Under the pieces are notes generated by a model that did not search any database, was not told where the DNA came from, and saw nothing but the letters and a program-made list of their open reading frames with translations. A stretch of DNA of 35,258 nucleotides from Epichloe hybrida (lineage: Eukaryota; Ascomycota; Sordariomycetes; Hypocreales; Clavicipitaceae), in assembly GCA_019022495.1 (NCBI GenBank), contig JAFEKR010000124.1, positions 1 through 35,258 of the forward strand, in the 5' to 3' direction. How positions within the stretch are numbered: position 1 is the first letter of the stretch; every line of letters starts with the position of its first letter. Of this stretch, positions 22,501-32,592 are shown piece by piece. Position numbers and translations under genes: made by a program.

Positions 22501-22715
22501 TATTAACTTATTAACCTAGATAAATTAAGAGTAAGAGAAGGGCATAGCTTAGACTTCTATAAGGATACTTTAAAGGCCTATATCCCTTAAACTAGTTATT
22601 TAAAGACTTTATAGGATTAACTATTATTAGGGAGAATAAAATTATAGAGGTGAAATTAAGGGAGAACCTTAAGATATAAAGGGATATATAATTTATATAG
22701 TAAGAATTAGAGGTT
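19575..22715 (+). pseudogene. Ty3/gypsy element 2, right part: RT, RNase H, integrase
   Basis: Continuation of the frame broken at 12504. Reverse transcriptase spans about 19850-20600 with SYVKEDILGS, HMFTFNVPRFSQLQ and IYIDNIFYKYALFKE at 20300 (active enzymes have Y-x-DD; second Asp is Asn here). RNase H begins near 20750 (FNASGFSKGC; normally DAS) and continues through FIDYKPLTIF and YKGIYARQVTKLRLL. Integrase includes the KAPLNQLVVV-type region and VIGINYIRLFLELEQKIQHI near 21715, ending in a conserved-looking basic tail by about 22715. Stops occur at Gln/Trp sites throughout. No 3' LTR was recognised; an AG/A microsatellite follows. Confidence 0.78.
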
Positions 22716-22733
22716 TAATAAAAATAAAAATAA

Positions 22734-22752
22734 AAGAGAGAGAGAGAGAGAG

Positions 22753-22778
<26 letters not shown>
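22734..22778. repeat. (AG)n(A)n microsatellite
   Basis: About ten AG units followed by about 25 A. It sits just past the end of gypsy-2 pol, where a polypurine tract would be expected, and may have grown from one. Confidence 0.9.
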
Positions 22779-22785
<7 letters not shown>

Positions 22786-23090
22786 GTTAGTAGTTAATTA
22801 AGAGGTAGGAAAAGGTAAGCTAAGAGTAAGCTTAAAGTAAGATTAGAGAAAACTATATACTTTCCCTCTCTTTCTCTTATATTCTAGCACTTTTTACCTT
22901 TCTCCTTAATTACTAAGGGAAAACCCTATTACTATTCTAAGTTTAACCCTAATAAATTTTATTAAGTTTTATTTAAAGGTTAAAGACCTCTTCTCTCCTA
23001 CTTTACTATAATTACGCTATACCTTTATATTCTTATCTAAAACCATTTACTATTAAATTTTCTCTTAGCATAGCTTATATAACTATAAGT
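22779..23090. other. AT-rich spacer without a recognised gene
   Basis: Holds pyrimidine-rich stretches (CTTTCCCTCTCTTTCTC near 22862) and no reading frame I trust. It could contain the 3' LTR of gypsy element 2 or the promoter of the next unit; I see no matching second copy. Confidence 0.4.
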
Positions 23091-26000
23091 CTAGGAAGAG
23101 CTCCTAGTCTTACTAAGGGAGAAAACTTATTTAAGAATAAAAACCTTTAACCTAGAAAATAGTATATGTTTAGCCTAGTAAATAGGTGCCTAAGGCTATA
23201 TAATCTTAAGAAGATAGTAATAATTATAGTAGTAACTATATGTAATTTATTACTTATAGGAGTTAAAGGTAAAGGGGCAAATACTATAATTAAAAGCCCT
23301 AAATAAATCTTTATAGGATACCTCTTAGATATAATATACCCTATAGCTATATAAGTACTAGGTATAAACTAGAGAGAGAACTTCCTTTAGGATAATAACT
23401 ATATAATAGGAATATTCTTTAACCTAGTAATAGGGAATTATATAAAGCTTTCTCTAGTAATCCTTTACTAAGAACTACTAGTAAAAGGGAATCTAAAAGT
23501 AATAAAAGGTTTACTCTTACTAGTAGCTAATTAAACTTTAAAGAATTAAATAACTAAAGAGTTAAGGAAATTAAAGTTTAGGTAAAAGTTACTTACTAAG
23601 TAAGGAAACCTAACCTTTAATAACCTATCAACTTAGTATACTAAGATATATAATTAATTAAAGAGAGGTAATGCTATTAAGCTATTATATACTTAAAAGA
23701 TTCTAATAGTTAAGATAGTAAACTATCCTAAATTAATAGGAGGGGTTAGTAAGATATACTAGCTTACCCCTTATACTAAAGCTACTCCTAGAGTTTACTT
23801 CTATATATTCCCTCTTATATTTACCCTTAAGTTTCCTATATTTATTCTTAAGATAATAAGAAGGTTTATTAAGGCATACCTAATAAATATTTTCTATACT
23901 ACTAGCTTTCTTATAGTATTAGTAATATAGGGGGATTTAGTTAACTTAGTAATATATAAGACTAAAAACTATATCTATATTTCTAGGAAAAAAGGCAGGC
24001 CTATTATTCTAGATATTAGGCTTATTAGGGCTAAAAATTTTTACCTTTATTTCTAGCATTAGCTATAGCTAAGCTATAAACTAAAACTATTAAAGTTCCC
24101 TTATCTATTCTAAGTTATACTATTACTCTTAGTAAGAGCTATTAAGCTATTTAGTAATAATATAAGAATAAGAAATTAAGGGCGCTTAATTAATAATATA
24201 GTATAATAGGAGTTAAGATAAGTAACCTTAAGAGTTAAGGGACTATTACACTACTTTTAGCTACTAGTAATACTAATTTATCTATAAGATTATCTCTTTA
24301 GTATCCCCTATAATCTAGTAAAAAGTAAAGGTATAATAGATAATATACTAACTATGCTTATCTAGGGTCTTTAAGCACTTAAGTTATTTTACTTAATAGG
24401 ATTACCTATGCCTAGAGACCTAATTAATATATAAACCGTAATAGTACTTAAAGACTTCTTACTATAGTGTTATTTAACTAGGGCTATAGTAGGATATATA
24501 AGGACCTTATATCTATATAAAGGGAATAAGGAAAAGGTCCTAATAGGACTAGAAAATAAAAACAAGCCTTTTTACCTATAGAGAGTAAAGTAGCTATTAA
24601 GGATAGAAATGCCTAATAAAGTTATAAAGAGTAATAATATCCTAATTATTATAAATAAAGAGAAGTATATTAAAAGTAATAATAATTTATCTAAGCTACC
24701 TTCTAATTCTAGAGATAATAATACTAAGGATAATATATCTAAAAAAGAAATTAATAAGGGTAAGAAAACTAAAGGTAAAGCTAGTAAAAAGAAAGACCCT
24801 AGGGGTAATAATTATAAGGGTATAGGAGGTAATAAAAGTAAGAAAACTAGAGGTAATAGTAATGCTAAGGAAGGGGATAAGGATAGTAATAGAGGGAAAA
24901 GAAGTAATAGTAACCCTAAGGGCACTATTAATAATAAGGGTAAGAAAGAAAGGCCTAATAATAATAAAGATAAGACTAGTAAGGGGACTAGAGAAGGTAA
25001 CCCTCCTATAACTAATAATAATAATACTAGAGCTTTACCTAGGAGGCTAGCTAGGAATAGTATTAATAAGGAAAGAAAGCAAAAGAGGGATCTTACTAAT
25101 ATTAGAGGTTTATAATTATTACCTTTATTACTATTACTACCTTTACTATAGCTATAAGGGAGAGTAAACCCCTTTATAAGTAAGTAGTTAACCCTTACCT
25201 TTACCTCTATATAAGTAATATAACTAGTTACTAATAAGGAGCTATAGTGAATTTAAGATATGTTTTTACTTAAGGATATTTATAACCCTAGACTAAAACC
25301 TATTATATTAAACTTATTTACTATTCTATTAAACTATACTTTCTAAGTAAGTAGTAAGGGTATAACACTAGTTCTAACCTACCTTAGCGAAATAATAGGA
25401 GTTATAGCTAAATACTAACTAATTATAGACTTATAGGATTTAATAAAACTTACTAATAATTATAGAATTTATATCTCCCTAACTATATTTATCTTTAATA
25501 AGTATTATAACCTTTAGTTAAGAGGTGCCCCTTACTTATCTAAAGTCTAATATATAATAGCTAAGGAGTATAATAAAATAGTAAATAAATTTAAATTAAG
25601 GGCTAAGTAAAAGGCTTAACCCTTATTACTAAAATTACCTATATTACTACTAATTAAAGTGTCTAAAGATTAGTTAAGTGTCTTATTAAATCTTTACCCT
25701 TATAGTTAGGCTATAGTTATGCTAACTTAGTAGCCTCTAAAAATAAAAGCTTTAAGGTCTTAGCTTTATAAAAACTAATAGAAGTATAGTAAGGGTAAAA
25801 TTAAAGCACTTAAGGTATTAGCTATAATATCTAAGGCCTATTACCTAGTTTATACTGCTCTTATAGAACTTAATAAATTAATTAATTACTACTAGAAAAA
25901 CATTAAAGCTACTAGAATTAAGGGGTTATAGCTATAAGATTTAAAAGAAGCTAGTAAATTTCTAATATTAGTATTAAATAGAAAGGAAGGAGTCCTTATT

Positions 26001-26540
26001 TTCTAAGAGAGTTTTAGGTCTTTACCCCTTATGTAAAATAATAAATATATTAAAGGAATTATTAGCTAGCTAGGTCTATAGGCTAATACCCTAGGGGGTG
26101 ATTAGTCTATAGACTCTTTATTCTCTAAAGTAATAGCTAAATATATATATAGGATTAAGGGAGGGCTTTGCCCTCTAAGAATACTAGGAAGGCTAGATAT
26201 CTTAATTAGAATTAGAGATTACTTAACATAGCTAAGTAACCTAATAAAGCGTAACTATTTATCTAAAAAGGCTTTTACTATTTATAAGAAGTTATTTGCT
26301 ATTTTTAGGGGAGAAGCTAATAGACTATTAGCCCTATTAGACATAGAGATACTAGAAGTTATTATAATTATTAACTAATTACATTAGACTAAGATTAAAA
26401 AGGGAGAAATGCCTAATAAGGTTAAGGGGCTAGTAGTATAAGCTAATAAGTTAAGGGGGGGGCAATAGCTATAGTAATATTTAGTGTTTTTCTAGACTAA
26501 TAGTTAGGGGTAACCACTAAGTAGTAGTAGATATAATAGG
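23091..26540 (+). pseudogene. Unidentified 3.4-kb RIP-degraded reading frame (about 1150 codons)
   Basis: One plus-strand frame (codon starts divisible by 3) stays readable for about 1150 codons without a frameshift, cut only by TAA/TAG codons that fit Gln or Trp. Recognisable parts: a Leu/Ile-rich first half (GLPMPRDLINI near 24400), an Asn/Lys-rich low-complexity section at 24609-25112, then a second half with TYLSEIIGVIAKY, ILGRLDILIRIRDYLT and FAIFRGEANRLLALLDIEIL. The motif EMPNKV occurs twice (24606, 26406). I recognise no RT, integrase, transposase or helicase motif. The N/K-rich section probably derives from an Asp/Glu-rich one, because TGAT and TGAA would become TAAT and TAAA. The antisense frame is also partly open but would need an implausible Gln excess, so plus is preferred. 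Confidence 0.5.
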
Positions 26541-28644
26541 TAGGGGCAGGTGTGAGGCACCTAGCTTACCTAGCACAAAACCCCACTAGTAGATTTTTTG
26601 TTAGGGCTTGTTTTCTTCCCAGATTATCACCTTAAGGAATCAGTTTAATTTAATTAATTTATCACCGCTTTGTTCTCTGTTAAATACAGTTCTTTGCAGG
26701 TGAGCTGCGGGTGAGCTGCAGTCAGCGTCTGATTAACCGACGTGCCAATTCGTGTTCAAGCTGAAGAGGCTGAAAAGGCGGCTGTAACTCTGACTGGGTG
26801 CTCAACGCTCATCAACCTGCTCAACCCCAACTTGCAAACAGGCAAAGGGAAATGCTGTCAAGGGTGAATTGTCGACACCGTGGAGCTAGTGGAGATGATG
26901 ACGATTGCTGAATCTGACTGAGATGAATCTGCTTCCCTCGCATCCCATCCTTGTTGCAAGCCTGGCGAAGAAGAGCGTCGAGCCGAGTCAAGCACCAGTG
27001 TCCTACCACACGCATGATTCTGGTAAAATGATGAAATAAGCCACGACATACCTGGTGTCCCTGTATGTATACAGAGTATTGATTGTTTTGGTGATGGCGG
27101 TTTGGCGCTGAGGGCGCGTGTACGGAGGGAAGATTGCGGAAGGTCTGTTATTGCTGTCGCCTGTGGACAGGCAGATAGATAGATGCCTTACCTATATGTA
27201 TGGGTGCGATGGTCGAAATGAGAGCGTTGGGTCGGAGAAACCGGGAATTACGACGACCGAGGACTAATATCATTGATAGTCGAAACCAACCGAAATCCGG
27301 AATCCGAAGCGCCATGTCCACAACATCCAAACTTGCGCTGTTATTGCACCTTTGATGCCGCTACTTTCCGCCCACCCGTTTCGTCAGGATTGCGTCAACG
27401 CCTTGGCTTGGCAGAACTTGTTGATGCATGCTGGGACGGAAAAGCATGATGCCGACTCATCTGCTGAGAAGACGAGACGCGCCCCAAAAAAAACTGCAAA
27501 ACTCTTCCCATGCTATCGTACGGATTTTAGTCCGCACATAATAGTCCGTACTGTCGTACCGTGTCAAGCCCGAGACGTAAAATCTCCACTCATGTTCATC
27601 CATGCGGCCGACCTGAGTCACCTGACAGTGGAGCCGCCTAGCCTGTTTTAGTATCCTCGGCCCTCGGCGTGTTCTCTCGATACATACACATTGTGACCCA
27701 TGTCCGTCCGGTTCTTCCGCAGACTTGTTGCAGCCATGTAATCCGTATGTACATGCAATGATCCGAAAAGCCGGCCGGCAAATAATATGAAGCCTTCGTT
27801 TGCCCCGATATACGCACACTACGTAGATCCTCGTCCTTCACACACAACGCAGCCGTGCTGTCCTCCAATTTCCACACAATCAAGGGCACCACAGCTCCTG
27901 CGACTCGTCGGCGGCAACCTTTGCCCACTACGAGACGCGCCAGATCCTTGTGATGATGACGATGATGCTTCCTGAAAACAAAGTGATTCCAAATCCTGTT
28001 GTCCCCGTCCCAAGTTGCCCTGATCTGCATTTCCCCGCCCCCCCGCGAACTAATAACCACGTCGGATCGATTTATCGGCCTCGGCCAGCACGGCTTGGCG
28101 CGACTTGGCACGGATGGATTGACGCGTGGCTGGGCCGGATTTCAAACATGCCATCACACGTAAGAACATGGGCAAGTAAGTGCATCTTGTGCAAGCCCAC
28201 CCACTGCGGCTGAGTGTTGTCATGTACGACTAAGGCGTACTTGATTTCCTCACGTAGTTTGGTAAAGCCAGCGTTCGTTCCTACCTATTTGGAATGGCAA
28301 CAAGTATAAAACAAGTATAAAAGCACATTCGTGCTGCTGTTTAGACGCTGTAGACATCATCGAGGCTTACCATGTTACAGAACAGTCATGACATTTAATA
28401 AACTGATACGACGTGATGGGGCAACGTTGGTGCTCATCCGTTCTAAAAAGAAGCAATGCTGTCATGTACCATATCAACAAGCGCTACATAAATTTAACCG
28501 ATCAGTCGTGAGTGTTGAGCGTTCCCCAGGGCCTTGTCCGATATATGTGTAAAGATGGAGAAAGATGGAAAAAGAAATAAAAAATAAAAAAACCCAAAGA
28601 GACTGTACTCTACTTTGCAAACGGTACGGTCGGTAACGTGGTCC
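26541..28644. other. Boundary of the AT-rich block and gene-free GC-balanced spacer
   Basis: Composition switches within about 100 bases around 26580 from nearly CpG-free AT-rich DNA to ordinary sequence. From there to 28644 several short open frames overlap on both strands, none with a recognisable domain, intron structure or start context, so I call no gene. Small features: GTGAGCTGC twice near 26699-26717, GATA repeats near 27174-27183, a GATGAT-type run at 27950-27966, and AACAAGTATAAAA twice at 28296-28321, which could be a promoter with no clear gene behind it. Confidence 0.6.
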
Positions 28645-30928
28645 TTAAGCGCTCACTTGAACCTCTTGTCCAGTACGGGGCTTGCCCTCGTCCTCCTTCC
28701 CGTGGGCTGGTTGATCCATCAAGGGATGGTTAGGATCGTATCCAACAGCTTTCACGATGCCCAGGCCCTTGGTGCGGCCTTCTCTAAAAAGGAGCCGATC
28801 ACCTGGCGCCAGATACTCGGGACGCTGCACAAACTGAAAGGCGACCGTGGCCCTGTCACCTGTTCTTATCAACTCGCGATCAAGGTCAATAATGGCGCAG
28901 GTTTGCGATACAGGCCCGACGTGCAGCATCGCCTGGTACTTCTTCTTGATGGTCGTGGCGTGTGAAAGGATCAAAACTGGTGGTCATGTCAGCACGGATA
29001 AAAAAAAAAAAAAACATACATCAACCCCCCCAAACTGAGTAGACAGATGCACACCTTCTGCGACGAATTCTTTGTGCACCTTGGGATTTAGTTGGCCCTC
29101 TGATTTAGGCAGCACAACCATGCCCTTCCGCACATCTTTTCGCTTCACCTTCTTCAGCGCGAACGAAGCCGACTGGCCTGCAATGGCGGCCGGCACACGT
29201 ATTCTCTTCCGTTCAATGGATCGGATAGCTGTGGAGATAAACTGCCCCAAGGAGTCCGGTCCAACGAGAACGTTATCTCCTTCATGAATCACGCCGGATT
29301 TGACAATCCCCGACACTACAGTACCCGTGAATGGCACCGAGAATGTGTCATTAACGTGAAATTCAAACGGCGCATCCGTATTATACCGTCCATGGTGGGG
29401 AAGAATGTTTAGAAACGTCCTTACCAAGTCGAGATTCTGTCCCGTGACGTTGGACACCTGGAATACGGGACATATTCTATGACTGACAAACTGTGTGGCA
29501 GTGTTGATACATTCCTCGCGGGTTTTGATCAAGGTCGGTACCTTTCGGGCGCCTGGGCTCCTCATGATTTTGGTGATTTGGGTCATTGTTTCCTCCAAAA
29601 TGTTTGGTGGACAGATATCAATCTTGGTGACAACAACCATGACGGGGACGTTGAGAGCCAGAGCAATTCCCAGGTGCTCCTTGCTCATGCCGACTAGTCC
29701 GTTGTTCGCCGCCACCATGAGCAAACAGTAGTTTGGGCTGCTCGAAAGCAACCCAAAGACTGTCGTTCTCAGGTACTTTTCATGGCCAGCCAAGTCACTG
29801 AATGTGATGACCTTGGCGCTTCGCTTGCCAATATCCTCCCATGACAATTTGCCTGTCATGAGAGGGCAACAAGGCGTTAGCAAAGTTTCCATGGTGTAAT
29901 TTCTTATAAAAAAAAAGGAAAAAAAAATTCAAGACAGCAAATAAAAGAGAGGGGGAAGAGCGTTGCTCATGGAAAACTTACGTCCTGGAGTGTCAGAAGT
30001 GATAACTTGACCCACGCTGTCAAACCCCATAATCTCCATGCCCACTGAACTGGTCCGGCCAGTTTCAATTTCGTGCTTATGGCGAAACAGATTGACTCGG
30101 GCCTTTCCTCTGCCATCGTCAAGGTCGCCCTTGACCAAAACTCCGAGCATGGAGCTCTTTCCAGCATCCACTGCGTATGTCGAAATCAGTATTGACATGC
30201 CAAAAGTTATGTAGAACCCAGCGACATACCATTGCCAACAACGGCGATTCTTGTCTCAATAACATCTTCGACGTTGGTGGGAATCCGCCGAATCAGGATC
30301 TTTCCATTACATCCGGCCCCCTTCTCAGACTTGTTTGCCTTTGCTGTACCTTCGGCCTCTACCTTACCGCCGACATTCTTGGTGAGGAGAAGCTCGCAAT
30401 CGGCGCCGGCAGACTTGGCTACATCGGCGAGTCTCTCATAAGCCGAGTTCCACTCGTCCAAGCTCAGAGCCATTGATTCCCCATTATTCTCGCATCCCAG
30501 CTCGAAAACGGTTTCTCCCATACCCTCCTCTATCCGGTCGACTATGATATCACGAAGCTTTTGGAAAGTGTCTTCCTCATTCCCCAGGACGAGGTCTTTC
30601 AGAGGTATCCTTGGCGCAGTATCCGCCAGGTCTAGATTGTCAAAGAGTTCGGCCAATTCCTCATGGTGATCTGGATGAGCTGTGCTGGAGGCTGTGGCGG
30701 TGGCCTCGGCATCGGCCACGGCGGTCGCGGTCGCGGTGTTGGTTTGTCTCGACACCGGGAATCGCAGATTCTGTTGCTGCTCTACATACTCGGCAAAGTC
30801 ACTCAAGGCCTACAAGCCATTAGAAGCACACCCTTTTTCGTAAAAGACAAACAACTGAAGCAAAGCACACATACCGATTCGCCTTTCCGCTTCTCGTGCG
30901 CCAGTACTTTTATATTCTTGGCCGACAT
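28645..30928 (-). CDS. GTPBP1/GTPBP2-type translational GTPase, five exons
   Basis: Cytosolic EF-Tu-like GTPase of the GTPBP1/2 family, which in animals links translation (ribosome rescue, aminoacyl-tRNA delivery) and mRNA decay. Exons: 30875-30928, 30230-30809, 29982-30170, 29055-29852, 28645-28976; all introns are GT-AG, and the joined frame is 1953 nt, 650 residues, within the family range. G1 GNVDAGKS (210-217, split by intron 2), [15 protein letters not shown] switch region, G3 DLAGH (294-298), G4 TKID (350-353), then the beta-barrel domains ([48 protein letters not shown]). Segments match the human protein closely. An upstream exon may extend the N terminus (separate entry). Promoter region lies between it and LSM3. 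Confidence 0.93.
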
Positions 30929-30936
30929 GGCTCTCA

Positions 30937-31324
30937 CTGGACTAGACCAGATAGGTATTGTGTCTCAATATTCTAAGTATCATTGGAGTTCTTATTTGAC
31001 GTAATGAAGGAAGATGAAGTGAGAACAAACGAAGGGCCACTCTCAAGTATGTATATTTGATGACTCACAGTAGACTTGCTGCGCCACGGCTTCGGCCAGT
31101 TTATTCTCTTGTCGCACCAAGGAGTCATCGATGCGGTCCGAGGAAGTCCGAATAATGGCCGCGGGGCAGAATGGGTTGCCATGCGGACTCCGAATCGGAT
31201 AACTGCCTAGTCCACCACTGTGCGAGGTAAGTTGCACGAACGGAGTGAGTTCCTTCGCATTGCCAAGTCTTGTACATCGTCCCGATGTGCGAGTTTCGTT
31301 TTTTTTTTTAATGCCTGTCGCCAT
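30937..31324 (-). other. Possible extra N-terminal exon and intron of the GTPBP gene
   Basis: An open frame from ATG at 31324 reaches a GTGAGT donor at 31068. Splicing 31069 to 30936 (acceptor CCAG, intron 30937-31068, 132 nt) joins in frame with the ATG at 30928 and would add 88 residues, giving 738. The last part (SSDRIDDSLVRQENKLAEAVAQQVY) reads like real helical protein with normal codon use; the first part (MATGIKKKNETRTSG) less so. An alternative start further in, after an AG at about 31210, is possible. If not translated, this is 5' UTR or promoter. Confidence 0.4.
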
Positions 31325-31650
31325 GTGTTTCTTCTAATTGTCCCCGTTCCACCTCATTGTTCACCGTATAAATCGAGAGACTTGACAAGGCGCTGTGCTG
31401 TAATAACTGACCACTCTCCTTTTTATCTACCCTTCCTGAATGTCTCATATGAGTCATATCGCTAGACACCGGCATGGTACGACAGCGACTCGACTCTCCC
31501 CTCAATGAGAATAATGTCTTTCAATGCAAATGCGTTATTGCACAGGGTTCCTCTATTATACAGCGTCCTGGAAGCCATTCAGACTCGCCTCATTATCCTT
31601 GTACCAGACTCAAAATGCGGCGGACATTGGATCCTTGGTTCAGCCCAAGT

Positions 31651-32035
31651 TTAGAAGGCTACTTGCGGTGATATTAACACAACGCTGTCACCTATAATCA
31701 CGAGTCAGGACCGATATCTCTTGGGAACTAGTCATCCATCCTTACCTCTGACAAACAACATCTCCGACTTGCGACTGACGGGATCATCGTCATCATCCAC
31801 GGCGTAGATGGTCTCTTCCACCTCCCCGAGGACAAGGTTGCAATGGCTGTCGTAGGCCTGTCTAGCATCAGTAAGACTGGAAGCATGATAGCCTCGCAGG
31901 ACGGAGACTTACGTGAAGCTTGCCTTTGAGCTCTCGATCACCTCTGAGTTTCACAAAGACAACTTCGTTCAGCAGAAGCCGCACGAGGTCGAGAGGTTCG
32001 GAAACATGACTGGTATCATCGCCGGGGTCGGCCAT
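31651..32035 (-). CDS. LSM3: U6 snRNA-associated Sm-like protein LSm3, three exons
   Basis: Subunit of the Lsm1-7 ring (cytoplasmic mRNA decapping and decay) and the Lsm2-8 ring (nuclear, binds the U6 snRNA 3' end for splicing). Exons 31913-32035, 31746-31857 and 31651-31691, separated by 55- and 54-nt GT-AG introns; together 276 nt, 91 residues, typical for LSm3. Sm1 motif: [20 protein letters not shown] and [11 protein letters not shown] (about 25-55); an acidic DDDDD loop; Sm2: [16 protein letters not shown] (about 71-86, RGD at 78-80). The start is the only Met before the helix PLDLVRLLL. Its exons are too short to stand out as open frames. It shares its upstream region with the divergent gene at 32593. 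Confidence 0.95.
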
Positions 32036-32592
32036 CGTTGATCGATCTGATGTTCCTCTCAGATGAAATTTATAGTGTCACCCGATCAGCAGCTGCAAGC
32101 ACGCGGGAGGAGGAGGTGGTGGTGACTGGTAAGGCTGGCAGATACACACCATGTACCCGATGTTGATGATTGCTCACTGATTGCTCACTCACTCACTCAT
32201 GATTTCTGCGCTATGTACGTATTACGTGGGGATTGGAAAATCCTCGGGAAGCCATGCACCTGTCGGGGCGAGCAGCAGTAGGGAGTTAGTTATGCGAATA
32301 AGCGAACCATGCCGTGCCCCCCCATCGAACATCGAACCCCATCGCCCCGTAATAGCTCCGGTCTCCATTTTTTGGCGCTGTGGATCTGAGTCCCTTGTTC
32401 TCCCTTGTTCCTCCTTGTTGACGAACAGCTACATAATAAATTTACCCCAGATAATTGATTATTGATTACCCCGTCCGTCGGCCCCCCCCCCATCGTGCCC
32501 GCACCACCACGGCTGCGCTTCCTTTGCGCGAAAGACAAAATTCTCTCCGAGTCTCCGAGGAGCGCATTGCCAATGGCGTACACGTTTCGAAC
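32036..32592. promoter_or_regulatory. Divergent promoter region between LSM3 and the 32593 gene
   Basis: 557 bp between two start codons facing away from each other. It holds a GAGGAGGAGGTGGTGG tract (32106), a (CACT)n run near 32182-32200, a C run at 32483-32492 and several CCCCATCG phrases near 32324-32345. No clear TATA box for either gene. Both 5' UTRs must lie here. Confidence 0.6.

Noticed and set aside
1..26580. Mitochondrial DNA or a plasmid as explanation for the AT richness
   Set aside because: The content is nuclear transposable elements with RIP-type stops, continuous with nuclear intron-bearing genes.
27457..28213. Several overlapping frames of 60-157 residues on both strands
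   Set aside because: They overlap one another in conflicting frames, lack clear starts, introns or domains, and are Arg/His/Pro/Cys-rich in the manner of non-coding GC-balanced DNA.
31474..31671. 65-residue plus-strand frame overlapping the LSM3 3' end
   Set aside because: It overlaps LSM3 exon 3 and the flank on the opposite strand with no recognisable features.
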